Assembly (NCBI RefSeq): GCF_014595885.1
Contig: NZ_JABUKC010000004.1
Location: 62,001 to 126,000, forward strand
DNA length: 64,000 nucleotides
Source of the DNA: Microcella alkalica
GTDB lineage: Bacteria > Actinomycetota > Actinomycetes > Actinomycetales > Microbacteriaceae
Direction of reading: 5' to 3'
Below the pieces are notes generated by a model. It did not search any database. It saw only the letters and a list, made by a program, of their open reading frames with translations, and was not told the DNA's origin. The translations under genes and the position numbers were made by a program. How positions within the stretch are numbered: the stretch's first letter is position 1; every line of letters starts with the position of its first letter. Of this stretch, positions 28,226 through 37,261 are shown in pieces.

Positions 28226-28769
28226 GGGTCGAACTCCTCGGTGGTCGTGGGCAACGCTAGGTCGCGCCGGCCGCGATCGACAAGACCCCCGATCGCGCAT
28301 CGGCACCCCCAGAAGGGGGGCAGATGATGCTTGCGCGGCACTCCGGTCGACCGCTACTGTTCACGAGGCCCACTCACCGTGAGGGGCCCTGACACGCCGA
28401 GAGGAGGCCGACATGTTGATCATCAAGACGACGGGAATCACCCGTCTCCGTGCCGGCTTCGTCGGCGCCTTCACCGCCTAGCCGCGACGGTCAGCACGCC
28501 GCCGGTCAGACGGTGGCGGCGCTGAAGAAGCCCGACCCGGGCACCGCGCGCTCGCGCTGCGGCTCTCCTGCCGCCGACCGTCGAGCACCGTGCATCTGCG
28601 GGTCATCGCCCCGTTCACGGCGAGTCACCGCGCTCCTCCATTGTGAGGATGCGCCGACGCCGCCGCTCCCCCTCCGCCGCCAGAAGCGGCATCCCCCGGG
28701 AACGTCCTCCGTCGCGCGACCACGCGCGCCTGAATCGCTTCCCCGCGCAGTGAAGGAACACCACCACTC
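28226..28769. other. 544-bp region with a possible leader ORF and a C/G hairpin
   Basis: No long gene is supported. It contains CCCCC-AGAA-GGGGGG (28306-28320), a compact hairpin, and the 22-codon ORF at 28413. After that ORF about 290 bases hold no frame with a ribosome binding site until 28770. The base composition is that of the genome average. Confidence 0.5.
28413..28481 (+). CDS. possible 22-residue small ORF with strong ribosome binding site
   Basis: ATG 28413 is preceded by GAGAGGAGG at ideal spacing and followed by 22 codons to TAG: MLIIKTTGITRLRAGFVGAF ending Thr-Ala. A strong ribosome site before so short a frame suggests a real small protein or a leader peptide for the gene at 28770. 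Family unknown. Confidence 0.35.
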   Translation: MLIIKTTGITRLRAGFVGAFTA

Positions 28770-29033
28770 ATGAACACCACCACGACTCGACCGAGTCACT
28801 CCGCCCCGGTGCGCTCGTCGCACCCGAGCAGCCGCAGCGTGCCGGCGCGCCGCGTCAGCCTCGTCGACCGCATCGCCCTGCACCTCGGCGTCGCACTCGT
28901 GCAGTGGAGCCGCCGCTCCACCGTGGCCGTGCAGCACGAGCGCCGCGCGCGACGCGTGCAGCACGAGCTCAGCCTCGAGCAGCGCGAGCGACTGCTGCAG
29001 CGCCAGCTGCTGCTCACGCTGCCGCCGCGCTGA
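28770..29033 (+). CDS. small basic hypothetical protein
   Basis: 87 residues, rich in Arg, Ser and Leu. Centre VSLVDRIALHLGVALVQWSRR, then a charged helix with many Arg/Glu/Gln. It resembles small actinobacterial proteins of unknown function with an amphipathic or membrane-associated central helix. ATG 28770 has a GAAGGA site. It converges on coaD. Confidence 0.6.
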   Translation: MNTTTTRPSHSAPVRSSHPSSRSVPARRVSLVDRIALHLGVALVQWSRRSTVAVQHERRARRVQHELSLEQRERLLQRQLLLTLPPR

Positions 29034-29091
29034 TCGGCGACGATCGTGCGCCGAGCATCCGCCCCCGCAGCATCGGGGGGCATCGTCAGGA

Positions 29092-29124
29092 GGCCGTCAC
29101 CGGAGGTTCGCCCCGGTGGCGGCC
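29092..29124. terminator. 12-bp-stem hairpin between convergent genes
   Basis: GGCCGTCACCGG (29092-29103) pairs with CCGGTGGCGGCC (29113-29124), one wobble pair, around a 9-base loop. It lies midway between the convergent ends of the small basic protein (29033) and coaD (29159). Confidence 0.5.
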
Positions 29125-29158
29125 TTCCGCCATTCCGGGCGCCGGTGGGCGGCAGCGG

Positions 29159-29647
29159 TCAGTCTTCGAGCGAGAGCAGGAACTCGGCGACCGCGCGCGG
29201 CACGTACGGCGCGACGTCGCCGCCGAGGGAGGCGACCTGCCGCACGAGCGAGCTCGACACGTGGGCGTGCGCCGGGTCGGGCAGCATGAACACCGTCTCG
29301 ACGCCAGCGAGGTTGCGGTTCACGATCGCCATGGGCGTCTCGTAGGCGACGTCGACCTGGCTGCGGATGCCCTTCACGAGCACGCTCGCCCCGACGTCGG
29401 TGCAGTAGTCGACGAGCAGCCCGACGCTCCAGCCGGTGACGACGATGTTCGAGGGCAGCGCGCGGTCGGCGATCGCCTGCTCGATGAGCGAGACTCGCTG
29501 CGCGATCGGCAGCATGGCGGTCTTGCCGGGGTTGTGCACGACGACGACGTGCACCTCGTCGAAGATGCGCGCGGCGCGCTCGATGACGTCGAGGTGGCCC
29601 AGGGTGATCGGGTCGTACGAACCCGGGACGACGGCGACTCTGCTCAC
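29159..29647 (-). CDS. coaD: phosphopantetheine adenylyltransferase
   Basis: Converts 4'-phosphopantetheine and ATP to dephospho-CoA, the penultimate CoA step. 162 residues with the nucleotidyltransferase motif [12 protein letters not shown] at 9-20, [14 protein letters not shown] and [17 protein letters not shown] near the end. Typical length. GTG 29647 has a TAGGCT hexamer seven bases upstream. The next gene upstream on the strand (29725) is an unrelated phosphatase-family protein. Confidence 0.96.
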   Translation of the reverse strand: MSRVAVVPGSYDPITLGHLDVIERAARIFDEVHVVVVHNPGKTAMLPIAQRVSLIEQAIADRALPSNIVVTGWSVGLLVDYCTDVGASVLVKGIRSQVDVAYETPMAIVNRNLAGVETVFMLPDPAHAHVSSSLVRQVASLGGDVAPYVPRAVAEFLLSLED

Positions 29648-29654
29648 GGCTCCC

Positions 29655-29660
29655 AGCCTA
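29655..29660 (-). promoter_or_regulatory. -10 hexamer TAGGCT of coaD, leaderless type
   Basis: TAGGCT on the minus strand ends seven bases before the coaD GTG. GGGAG overlaps the spacer, so a very short leader with a ribosome site is also possible. Confidence 0.4.
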
Positions 29661-29724
29661 GTGGGGCTCGCTCGGCGCGGTCCGGGCGCGCGACCGGGTC
29701 GAAGGTCCTGATCGTGCGGGGCGG

Positions 29725-30414
29725 TCAGGCCGCGGCCTCGGCGCGCGCGGCGTAGTCGGCGGCGACGAGGATCGGCAGGTGGTCGCTGACGCCCTGCGGC
29801 AGGGTGCGCACGCTCGCGATGTCGAGACCGATCGAGGTCGCGAAGTCGAAGTGGCCGCGGAAGAACTTGTAGCGCGTGTAGGTGCGGGCGTCGCTGAGCG
29901 TGAGCTCGTAGCCGCTGTCGCGCACGTCGGCGTGCAGGAAGTCCTTGAACACGGGGTAGTTGAAGTCGCCCACCATGAGGGTGGGCAGGTTCGGGCCGAA
30001 CCCGCGCAGCGCCTCGTGGGCGGCGTGGATCTGCTTGCGCCGCAGCGAGTTCAGGGCGGTCAGCGGCGCCGCGTGGAACGAGGCCACGACGAGCTCGCGG
30101 CTCGACTCGAGGTCGATGAGGTGCGTGCCGAGCACGCGCTCGTGCGCGGGAGCCGCGATGCGATCGTGCAGCGACTTCTTCAGCTGAAACGCCGCGGTCG
30201 CCTTCGACTCGAACCGCTCGCGGTCGTAGTACACGGCGAGCCCCAGCCGGTTGCGCTTGGTCGCGTCGGCGAGGTGCAGCGGGCCGAGCTCGGCGGGCAG
30301 CTGCGAGGTGTCGATCTCTTGCAGGCACACCAGCTGCGGGTCGTGCGCGGTGACGAGGTCGGCGAGCTCGCCGACCGCCGCATGCTTGCGGAGGTTGTAG
30401 CTGATGACCCTCAT
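29725..30414 (-). CDS. endonuclease/exonuclease/phosphatase family protein
   Basis: 229 residues with the metal-dependent EEP fold: Asn in ISYNLRKH, Glu in [11 protein letters not shown], Asp and Asn in VGDFNYPVF and the C-terminal SDHLPILV catalytic Asp-His. It could act on nucleic acid or a phosphoester; there is no signal peptide. ATG 30414 has two GGGGAGGA-type sites in a row (a short direct duplication), and TAGCGT about 35 bases upstream as a plausible -10. Confidence 0.87.
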   Translation of the reverse strand: MRVISYNLRKHAAVGELADLVTAHDPQLVCLQEIDTSQLPAELGPLHLADATKRNRLGLAVYYDRERFESKATAAFQLKKSLHDRIAAPAHERVLGTHLIDLESSRELVVASFHAAPLTALNSLRRKQIHAAHEALRGFGPNLPTLMVGDFNYPVFKDFLHADVRDSGYELTLSDARTYTRYKFFRGHFDFATSIGLDIASVRTLPQGVSDHLPILVAADYAARAEAAA

Positions 30415-30491
30415 GCGTCCTCCCCCGGGTCCTCCCCGGTGACCACGCTAGTCGACCGCGCGAAGCTGGTGAGCGGCTTGACGCGCCGCGA

Positions 30492-32696
30492 CTAGTTCTT
30501 CTCGAGGTACGCGCGCGCCTCGTCGTCGAGGCGGCGATCGAGCGCGTCGCGCAGGCCAGGATGCCCGGCGAGGGTCGGGTCGCGCTCGAGCAGCTCGGCC
30601 GCCGCCACGCGCGCGTCGCCGATCACGTCGCCGTCATTCGCGACCCGCAGCAGCCGCAGGCTCGAGCGCCCGCCGCTCTGCGTCGCGCCCAGCACGTCGC
30701 CCTCGCGCCGCAGCTCGAGGTCGATCGTGGCGAGCTCGAAGCCGTCGAGCGTCGACGCGACCGCCTCGACGCGCTCGCGCGCGAGGCTGCCCTGCTCGGC
30801 GCTCGTGACGAACAGGCACAGGCCCGGCACGCCGCCACGGCCGACGCGACCGCGCAGCTGGTGCAGCTGGCTGACGCCGAAGCGGTCGGCCTCGACGACG
30901 ACCATCGTCGAGGCGTTCGGCACGTCGACGCCGACCTCGATGACGGTCGTCGCGACGAGCACGTCGATGTCGCCGGCCGCGAACGCGCGCATGACGGCGT
31001 CTTTCTCGTCGGTCGACATGCGGCCGTGCAGCGGCTCGACTCGACGCCCGGCGAGCGCGGGGTGCGATCGCAGCAGGGGCGTCAGCTCGGTGACGGAGGC
31101 GGGCGGGCGGCGCGCAGCATCCGCCCCCTGCCCGGAGGGCGCCGCACCGCCGGCGCCGGCCTCGTCGGCGTCGGGCTCGAGGGCGTCGGGGTCGTCCTCC
31201 GGCGTGGTGGCGTCGATCGCGGGCACGACGACGAAGCCCTGGCGGCCCTGCGCGAGCTCTTCGCCGAGGCGCTGCCAGGCGCGGTGCCAGAGCTCCTGCC
31301 GCTCGGCGAGCGGCACGACGTGGCTCACGATCGGGATGCGCCCGGCCGGCAGCGTCGCGATCGTCGAGACGTCGAGGTCGCCGAAGACCGTCATCGCGAC
31401 CGTGCGCGGGATCGGCGTCGCCGTGAGCACGAGCACGTGCGGCGGCACGCTGCCCTTCCGGCGCAGGGTCTCGCGCTGCTCGACCCCGAAGCGGTGCTGC
31501 TCGTCGACGACGACGAGGCCGAGGTCAGCGAACTGCACTTTGTCGCCGAGCAGCGCGTGGGTGCCGACGACGATGCGGGATGCTCCGCTCGCGATGCTCA
31601 GCAGCGTCGAGCGCCGCTCGGCCTGGCTCAGCTGGCCGGTCAGCAGCACCGGCCGAAGGCGCGCGGCGCGGTCGGGGCCGAGCGTGGCGACGATCGAGCG
31701 CAGGTGCTGGGCGGCGAGCACCTCCGTCGGTGCGAGCAGGGCGCTCTGGCCGCCCGACTCGGCGACCGTGAGCATCGCGCGCACCGCGACGAGCGTCTTG
31801 CCCGAGCCGACCTCGCCCTGCACGAGCCGGTTCATCGGCACGGGCGAGGCGAGGTCGCGCGCGATCTCCTCCCCCACGAGCCGCTGGTCGGCGGTGAGCT
31901 CGAACGGCAGCTGCGCGTCGAAGCCCGCGAGCTCGGCGCCGGGCGTGCGCGGCGTGGCCGGCTGCTCGCGCAACTGGGCGCGCCGCTGCAGCAGGGCGAC
32001 CTGCAGCAGGAATGCCTCGTGGAACCGCAGGGTGTCGCGCGCGCGGCGCCACTGCCTGTCGTCGTCGGGCCGGTGCACCCACTCGAGCGCCTGCCGGTGG
32101 TCGAGCAGCTCGCGCTCGGCGCGCACCTCGGCCGGGATCGGGTCGTCGAGCGGGCCGAGCGTGTCGAGTGCGACCGCGACCGCCTTCTGCACCTGCCAGC
32201 TCGCGACGGTGGAGGTCGCCGGGTAGATCGGGATCGGCTGCATCGCCCACTGCTGCGCCTGCGGCCCGGTGTCGCGCTCGTCGCCCGCCTCGAACAGCTC
32301 GTAGTCGGGGTGCGCGAGCTGGCGGATGCCCCGGTACTCGCCGACCTTGCCGGCGAAGATGCCGCGGCGACCCTTCACGAGGTCGGCCTTGCGCCACGCC
32401 TGGTTGAAGAACGTCAGGGCGAGGACGCCCCGGCCGTCGCCGATCGTGACCTCGAGGATGCTGCCGCGCCTGGCCCGCATCGTGCGCTCGGTGACGCTGA
32501 GGATCTCGGCGACGATCGTCACCGACTCGCCCACCTGCAGCTCGCTCAGCGCCGTCAGCTCACCGCGGCGGGCGTAGCGGCGCGGCACGTGCGCGAGCAG
32601 GTCACCGACCGTCGCCATGCCGAACGCCTTCGCGAGGGCCTTCGCGCTGCGATCGCCGAGCACGCTCGCGAGCTTGACGTCGAGAGGGCCGGTCAC
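30492..32696 (-). CDS. recG: ATP-dependent DNA helicase RecG
   Basis: Branch-migrates stalled forks and Holliday junctions. 734 residues: N-terminal wedge/OB domain, Walker [20 protein letters not shown] box [34 protein letters not shown], and the C-terminal helicase half with [13 protein letters not shown]. An acidic/Ala-rich insertion of about 40 residues (near [19 protein letters not shown]) interrupts the second RecA-like domain. GTG start 32696, with a TACCGT hexamer seven bases upstream. Divergent from rsmD. Confidence 0.96.
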   Translation of the reverse strand: MTGPLDVKLASVLGDRSAKALAKAFGMATVGDLLAHVPRRYARRGELTALSELQVGESVTIVAEILSVTERTMRARRGSILEVTIGDGRGVLALTFFNQAWRKADLVKGRRGIFAGKVGEYRGIRQLAHPDYELFEAGDERDTGPQAQQWAMQPIPIYPATSTVASWQVQKAVAVALDTLGPLDDPIPAEVRAERELLDHRQALEWVHRPDDDRQWRRARDTLRFHEAFLLQVALLQRRAQLREQPATPRTPGAELAGFDAQLPFELTADQRLVGEEIARDLASPVPMNRLVQGEVGSGKTLVAVRAMLTVAESGGQSALLAPTEVLAAQHLRSIVATLGPDRAARLRPVLLTGQLSQAERRSTLLSIASGASRIVVGTHALLGDKVQFADLGLVVVDEQHRFGVEQRETLRRKGSVPPHVLVLTATPIPRTVAMTVFGDLDVSTIATLPAGRIPIVSHVVPLAERQELWHRAWQRLGEELAQGRQGFVVVPAIDATTPEDDPDALEPDADEAGAGGAAPSGQGADAARRPPASVTELTPLLRSHPALAGRRVEPLHGRMSTDEKDAVMRAFAAGDIDVLVATTVIEVGVDVPNASTMVVVEADRFGVSQLHQLRGRVGRGGVPGLCLFVTSAEQGSLARERVEAVASTLDGFELATIDLELRREGDVLGATQSGGRSSLRLLRVANDGDVIGDARVAAAELLERDPTLAGHPGLRDALDRRLDDEARAYLEKN

Positions 32697-32703
32697 GGTG
32701 ACT

Positions 32704-32709
32704 ACGGTA
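32704..32709 (-). promoter_or_regulatory. -10 hexamer TACCGT of recG, leaderless type
   Basis: TACCGT on the minus strand ends seven bases before the recG GTG. It mirrors the rsmD hexamer 31 bases away on the other strand. Confidence 0.5.
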
Positions 32710-32734
32710 GCCGCGGGCTGCGACGCCGCCGCAC

Positions 32735-32740
32735 TACCGT
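32735..32740 (+). promoter_or_regulatory. -10 hexamer TACCGT of rsmD, leaderless type
   Basis: TACCGT ends six bases before the rsmD GTG at 32747; no Shine-Dalgarno is present. Confidence 0.5.
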
Positions 32741-32746
32741 GGACGC

Positions 32747-33391
32747 GTGACGCGCATCATCGCCGGATTCGCCGGCTCCCTCACGCTCAAGGTGCCGGGG
32801 GCGGGCACCCGCCCCACCTCCGACCGCGTGCGCGAGGCGATCTTCAGCGCGCTCGAGGCCCGCGACCTCGTCGACGGCGCGCGCGTGCTCGACCTGTACG
32901 CCGGCAGCGGGGCCCTCGGGCTCGAGGCGGCGTCGCGCGGGGCCTCCTCCGTGATGCTCGTGGAGCGCAGCCACGCCGCCGTGCAGGTCTGCAAGCGCAA
33001 TGCCCAGCTCGTGCAGCAGCGGGCGCCGCGCGGGTCTGCGCCGAGCATCCACGTCTCGGGCAAGCCCGTGCAGTCGTACCTGACCTCGATGCCGGGGCAG
33101 TGGGATCTCGTCTTCGTCGACCCGCCGTACGAGCTCGGCGGGCTCGAGCTCGACCACGTGCTCGCCGCGCTCGTGCCCCGATTGGCGACGGATGCGGTGG
33201 TCGTGCTCGAGCGCTCGTCGCGGTCGCCGGCGCCCGAGTGGCCCGCCGGGCTCGCGCTCGCGCGACGCAGCGACTACGGCGAGACGGCCGTGTACTGGCT
33301 CGAGGCGGAGGGCGCGAGCGAGGCCGACGCGGGCGACGACGGCGCGAGCGCGGCCGACGCGGGCGACGACGGCGCGGGCGCGGACGACTAA
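32747..33391 (+). CDS. rsmD: 16S rRNA (guanine(966)-N(2))-methyltransferase
   Basis: Methylates G966 of 16S rRNA with SAM. 214 residues: RIIAGFAGSLTLKVPGAGTR with RPTSDRVREAIFSAL, SAM-binding VLDLYAGSGALGLEAASRGA and the catalytic VFVDPPYE. The C-terminal ~25 residues are an acidic Ala/Asp/Gly tail encoded by a 30-bp tandem repeat and are not part of the fold. Start GTG 32747 is apparently leaderless. The TAA overlaps the stop of the opposing gene at 33388. Confidence 0.95.
   Translation: MTRIIAGFAGSLTLKVPGAGTRPTSDRVREAIFSALEARDLVDGARVLDLYAGSGALGLEAASRGASSVMLVERSHAAVQVCKRNAQLVQQRAPRGSAPSIHVSGKPVQSYLTSMPGQWDLVFVDPPYELGGLELDHVLAALVPRLATDAVVVLERSSRSPAPEWPAGLALARRSDYGETAVYWLEAEGASEADAGDDGASAADAGDDGAGADD
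33311..33388 (+). repeat. 30-bp tandem repeat encoding the acidic RsmD tail
   Basis: Bases 33311-33340 and 33341-33370 differ at one position, and a partial third copy follows. The repeat unit encodes a (A/S)-G-A-S-(E/A)-A-D-A-G-D-D-type decapeptide. Being in-frame, it can expand or contract without breaking the gene. Confidence 0.6.
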
Positions 33392-33810
33392 GCCGGCTGG
33401 CGGTCGAGGTCGCGCTGCGACTGGCGCGCGACCTGCTCGAGCAGCTCGGCGTCGATGATCGACCGCTGCCAGCAGCGCTCGTCGGCGGGGTCGGCGGCGG
33501 CGCGGGCCGCGTAGTCGGCGGCGTGCGCGGCGTGTGTGACGACGTGCGCGACGGCGGCGGCGTGCCCGGCGGCGCGGGCCGCGGCGACGGCCTCCGCACC
33601 GACGGCCTCGCGCGCGGCGGCGTGGGCGAGGAACGAGATCTCGCGCGCCGCCTCGGTCGTGATCGCGCCGCTCGCCCAGGCGCGGGCCGCGGCGATGGCG
33701 GCGCGGGGGCGCGGATCCTGCTCGCGCTCGCCCTCGAACACGGCCAGCGCGCGCTCGGCGCAGAGGGCGGCCCACCGGGCGAGCTCACGGTGCTGGTGGG
33801 GAGTGATCAT
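33388..33810 (-). CDS. Imm5-like putative immunity-family protein
   Basis: 140 residues, all-alpha and very rich in Ala, with HHR-type motifs: CAERALAVFE, DPRPRAAIAAARAW, AAREISFLAHAAAREA, then [15 protein letters not shown]. This matches the small helical family annotated as putative immunity protein (Imm5-like), found widely as stand-alone genes. No toxin gene is adjacent, so an immunity role is unproven. ATG 33810. The stop overlaps that of rsmD. Confidence 0.6.
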   Translation of the reverse strand: MITPHQHRELARWAALCAERALAVFEGEREQDPRPRAAIAAARAWASGAITTEAAREISFLAHAAAREAVGAEAVAAARAAGHAAAVAHVVTHAAHAADYAARAAADPADERCWQRSIIDAELLEQVARQSQRDLDRQPA

Positions 33811-33913
33811 GCTGCCTGCCCTCTGCTGCGGCGCCCGACCCCCGATGGTGGGCGACTCTTCACGGGGATTATGTCGAGGGTTCCGCGGTTCTTACACGCG
33901 GCGCGCGACGACT

Positions 33914-34948
33914 TCAGTCGGCGAGACCGCTCCACTCCGCGAACGGGTCCCAGCCGCCCCGCTCGTCGACGACGTGCCCGTCGACGAGCACCGCCGGTCG
34001 CCCGCCGTGCCGATCGTCGACGGCCGCGACGACGCCGATCGCGCGGAAGCCGCCCGGCAGCGCGACGTGCGGCGGGAAGGTCGCGAGCAGCGAGTGGTCC
34101 TCGCCGCCGGTGAGCGCGAGGGGGCCCGTGCCCTCCTCGGCGAGCGCGCGGGCGTCGAGGTCGATGACGACACCGCTCGCGCGGGCCACGCGCCGGGCGT
34201 CGAGCGCGAGCCCGTCGCTGAGGTCGAGCATCGCGGTGGCGCCGGCGAGGGCGGCGGCCACGCCGTCCGCGATCGGCGGGTGCGGGGTGAGCTGGGCGGC
34301 GACCGGCAGCGGATGCTCGGCGCGCGCTCGAGCGGCCGCCGCGGCATCCGGCGCCCCCGTGGAGTCGACGCCGAGCTCGAACAGCAGGGCCAGGCCCTGC
34401 GCCGCGAGCCCCAGCGGGCCGGAGACCGCGACGACGTCGCCCGGCCGCGCGCCGTCGCGCCGCACCGGCTCGCGCCCCTCGAGGTCGCCGAACGCCGTCA
34501 CCGCGATCGTGAGGGTGTGCGACACGCTGAGGTCGCCGCCGACGACGCCGCAGCCCGGCGCGAGCGTGGCGCAGGCCTCGGCGAGACCGTCGGCGAAGGC
34601 CTCGAGGTCGGCGACCGGCGTCTCGGCGGGAGCCGCGAGCGCGACCACGAGGCTCGTCGGGCGGGCGCCCATCGCGGCGACGTCGCTGAGGTTCGTGGCG
34701 GCGGCCTTCCAGCCGAGGTCGTGCGGGCTCGACCACGCGCGCCGGAAGTCGGGGCCGTGGATCATCATGTCGGTCGTCACGACGTACCGGCCGTCGGGAG
34801 CGGCGAGCACCGCGGCGTCGTCGCCGGGGCCGAGCACGGCGGCCTCGCTCGCCGGCAGCCGGGGGATGATGCGGGCGAGCGCCGCGAGCTCGCCGACCGC
34901 GCCGAGCGTGTCGACCGGGTCGACCGGGTCGGGCTCGGGAGCGGTCAT
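33914..34948 (-). CDS. thiL: thiamine-monophosphate kinase
   Basis: Phosphorylates thiamine monophosphate to the active diphosphate. 344 residues: GPGDDAAVLAAPDGRYVVTT, the metal and substrate region DMMIHGPDFRRAWSSP, NLSDVAAMGARP, VVGGDLSVSHTLTIAVTAFG and LDLSDGLALDARRVA, with LTGGEDHSLLATFP near the end. ATG 34948 has no ribosome site but a TAGCGT hexamer seven bases upstream. Confidence 0.95.
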   Translation of the reverse strand: MTAPEPDPVDPVDTLGAVGELAALARIIPRLPASEAAVLGPGDDAAVLAAPDGRYVVTTDMMIHGPDFRRAWSSPHDLGWKAAATNLSDVAAMGARPTSLVVALAAPAETPVADLEAFADGLAEACATLAPGCGVVGGDLSVSHTLTIAVTAFGDLEGREPVRRDGARPGDVVAVSGPLGLAAQGLALLFELGVDSTGAPDAAAAARARAEHPLPVAAQLTPHPPIADGVAAALAGATAMLDLSDGLALDARRVARASGVVIDLDARALAEEGTGPLALTGGEDHSLLATFPPHVALPGGFRAIGVVAAVDDRHGGRPAVLVDGHVVDERGGWDPFAEWSGLAD

Positions 34949-34955
34949 GGCCACC

Positions 34956-34961
34956 ACGCTA
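34956..34961 (-). promoter_or_regulatory. -10 hexamer TAGCGT of thiL, leaderless type
   Basis: TAGCGT on the minus strand ends seven bases before the thiL ATG, within the 75-bp gap shared with a divergent gene. Confidence 0.45.
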
Positions 34962-35023
34962 GCCTGGGCCGCCGGTGCCGGACCCCTCGAGCGCCGCCGA
35001 GCCCGCCTACCGAGAGGAGCACC

Positions 35024-35389
35024 GTGACCCCGCACCGCCTGCGCGCCGCGTCGCGAGCGCTGCTGACGATCGCCGCGATCGCCGCGGTGCTCGTGCTCGG
35101 AGCGCAGCTCGTGGCCCCACCGCTCGCCGTGACCGCGCCGGTGCGCGCGGCGATCGACGCGCTGCGCTTCGTCGGGCCCCCGCTCGCCGCCGTGCTCGGA
35201 GTGCTCGCGCTGCTGCGGGCCCGCCGGCTGGAGCGGCGCGCCCGCACGGGCGCCGCGGCACCAGAGCGCGACCGGGGCGACGCCGTGTTCCGCGGCCTCA
35301 TCGGCGTCGCGCTCGTGCTCATGGCGGTCGGGCTGCTGAGCGGCCTGTGGACGACGCTCGTGCTCACCCTCGGCTCGCTGCTGCCCTGA
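35024..35389 (+). CDS. small membrane protein, unidentified
   Basis: 121 residues with three membrane segments: about 12-34, 45-63 and 90-118, separated by a basic loop (RARRLERRARTG). I do not recognise a family. GTG 35024 has GAGAGGAGC at good spacing. Divergent from thiL and 80 bases before the DUF3515 gene. Confidence 0.6.
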   Translation: MTPHRLRAASRALLTIAAIAAVLVLGAQLVAPPLAVTAPVRAAIDALRFVGPPLAAVLGVLALLRARRLERRARTGAAAPERDRGDAVFRGLIGVALVLMAVGLLSGLWTTLVLTLGSLLP

Positions 35390-35455
35390 CCGCGGCGGGC
35401 TCGCGGCCGGCGCCGAGCGCGACGGGCTCGCGGCCGGCGCCGAGCCCCGCCGCGA

Positions 35456-35461
35456 TAGCGT
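35456..35461 (+). promoter_or_regulatory. -10 hexamer TAGCGT of the DUF3515 gene
   Basis: TAGCGT ends eight bases before ATG 35470, so the transcript would be leaderless or carry one or two leader bases. Confidence 0.4.
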
Positions 35462-35469
35462 GGTGACCG

Positions 35470-35982
35470 ATGTCGCACCGCACTCGCCCCGCCCGCGCGC
35501 GCCGGGCATCCGCCGCCGCGCTCGCCCTCGTGCCGCTCGCGCTCGCGGGCTGCGCCGGCACCGTCAACCTCGAGGCGGCTCCGGAGGCGAACGCGTACTC
35601 GTGCGCCGAGATCTCGGTGCGGCTGCCCGACGAGATCGCCGGATTCGAGCGCCGGTCGACCAACGCGCAGGCGACAGCGGCGTGGGGTGACCCGGCGGCG
35701 ATCATCTACCGCTGCGGGCTGCCGGAGGTCGGCCCGAGCGAGCTGCCGTGCTTCACCGTCGACGGCGTCGACTGGCTGCTGGACGAGTCGGATGCTCCGC
35801 GCTACGTCTTCACAACCTACGGCCGCTCGCCCGCGACCGAGGTGATCGTCGACAACGACGTCGTGCGCGGGCCCGACGCGCTGCGCCCCATCAGCGCGAG
35901 CGTCGCGGTCACCGAGGCGACCGGGCAGTGCCTCGACGCGACCGACGTGTTCGGCGGCGGCAGCGTCGCCCCGCAGGACTAG
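35470..35982 (+). CDS. DUF3515 lipoprotein
   Basis: 170 residues with a signal peptide ending in the lipobox LAGC (about Cys28). The body has the DUF3515 pattern: LPDEIAGFERRSTNAQATAAW, PAAIIYRCGLPE, then FTVDGVDWLLDES. This actinobacterial envelope family of unknown function is typically next to ddl and thiL, as here, but in this window it is on the opposite strand to both. Confidence 0.85.
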   Translation: MSHRTRPARARRASAAALALVPLALAGCAGTVNLEAAPEANAYSCAEISVRLPDEIAGFERRSTNAQATAAWGDPAAIIYRCGLPEVGPSELPCFTVDGVDWLLDESDAPRYVFTTYGRSPATEVIVDNDVVRGPDALRPISASVAVTEATGQCLDATDVFGGGSVAPQD

Positions 35983-36054
35983 CGGGAGGGGGCCGCGCTC
36001 AGCGGCCGCACTCGGGCGGCGGCGCCGGCGACCGGCGAGGCCGCCCGCGATCGC

Positions 36055-37209
36055 CTACGCGCGCGGGCCGTCGAGCCCGACGAGCTTGCCCGCGATGCCG
36101 CCCGCGGCGCGCAGCGCGGCCCCGCCGCCGAAGCCGGCCTGCGGGAAGACGACGCGCTGGTCGCGCGCCTCGACGATCGCGTCGACGAGCACCTCGGCCG
36201 CGGGGCGCTGCGGCGCCCACAGGTAGAGCGACAGGGCCCCGGGGATCGAGTTGACCTCGTTGACGTACAGCTCGCCCGTCGCCTCGTCGAGCAGCAGGTC
36301 GACGCGCACGATGCCCGTGAGGCGCGTGACGTCGGCGACGCGGGCTGCGAGGTCGCGCGCGGCCTCGTGCACGCTCTCGGCGACCTGCGCGGGGAACTCG
36401 CGCGGCGCGCTCGTGAGCCCGGCATCCGACCCGGCACCGCCGGCGAGGTACTTCTCGGCGTACGAGTAGAGGGCGCTCTGCCCCTCGCCGCGCAGCGGCT
36501 TCTCGAGCTGCGTGATCTCCAGCTGCGGATGCGTGCGGAACGAGATGTTGAGGTCGACGAGCTCGGGGCGGTACGGCTCGAGCACGGCGCCGTTGCGCAG
36601 GTGCACGCTCGCGCCGGTGAGGGCGCGCGCGGCGTCGATGTCGTCGGCGATCTCGATGCCGATCGACGAGCCGCCGAAGCGCGGCTTGACGATGTACGGG
36701 CCCGCGAACGAGGGCTCGCGCAGCGTCGACACGGCCTCACGCGGCAGCGAGGGGATGCCCGCGGCCGTCATGAGGCCGCCGAACGCGAGCTTGTCCATGC
36801 CCACGGCGCCCGCGAACAGGGTCGACCCGGTGGCGGGGATGCCCAGCAGCGAGAACAGCGCGGCGGCTCCGCCGCCCTCGCCCACGCCGCCGTGCAGGCA
36901 CAGCAGGGCCGCCTCGATCTCGAGCTTCTCAGCGCCCAGCCGCTTGCGGCGGTAGAGCCCCGCCTCACCCGAGACGCGCACCTCGAGCGCGACCGACTCG
37001 CGCGGCGCGCCCTCGAGGTAGTCCTTCGCCTCGGTCGCGTCGGGAACCCGGTACCACTCCCCCGTCGGAGCCCAGTAGATCGGCACCACGCGGTGGCCGG
37101 CGGCGACGAGCACGCGCTCGGCCTGCAGACCCGTGAGGATCGAGATCTCGTGCTCGGGGCTCGGCCCGCCGAAGACGACGGCCCACGGTGCGGACTGCGC
37201 AGCGCTCAT
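36055..37209 (-). CDS. D-alanine--D-alanine ligase family ATP-grasp enzyme, divergent
   Basis: 384-residue ATP-grasp ligase of the Ddl family. Recognisable: FGGPSPEHEISILTGLQAER, LLCLHGGVGEGGGAAALFSL, YIVKPRFGGSSIGIEI, LYSYAEKYLAGG, VRVDLLLDEATGELYVNEVN. Departures from the usual Ddl: FGGRSSEH is FGGPSPEH, and the segment after NEVN reads SIPGALSLYLW rather than the usual (T/S)xPGFTxxS. It sits at the normal ddl position (between gpsA and thiL) but directly after a MurF-like gene. It probably makes a D-Ala-D-X dipeptide for peptidoglycan. Confidence 0.85.
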   Translation of the reverse strand: MSAAQSAPWAVVFGGPSPEHEISILTGLQAERVLVAAGHRVVPIYWAPTGEWYRVPDATEAKDYLEGAPRESVALEVRVSGEAGLYRRKRLGAEKLEIEAALLCLHGGVGEGGGAAALFSLLGIPATGSTLFAGAVGMDKLAFGGLMTAAGIPSLPREAVSTLREPSFAGPYIVKPRFGGSSIGIEIADDIDAARALTGASVHLRNGAVLEPYRPELVDLNISFRTHPQLEITQLEKPLRGEGQSALYSYAEKYLAGGAGSDAGLTSAPREFPAQVAESVHEAARDLAARVADVTRLTGIVRVDLLLDEATGELYVNEVNSIPGALSLYLWAPQRPAAEVLVDAIVEARDQRVVFPQAGFGGGAALRAAGGIAGKLVGLDGPRA

Positions 37210-37261
37210 GATTCCCCTGTCAGGTCGTGCGCCGCGGCCTGCGCCCCGCCCGGGCGGCGAC

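Noticed and set aside
28590-28646. Second short ORF (18 codons, GTG start) after the leader-like ORF.
   Set aside because: It has no ribosome site. Only the APFTA segment resembles the first ORF, which may be chance, so I mention it as a hint and do not annotate it.
33388-33810. Immunity protein of a polymorphic toxin locus.
   Set aside because: Family resemblance only. No toxin, secretion or LXG/ESX-type gene is adjacent, and the gene sits among housekeeping genes.
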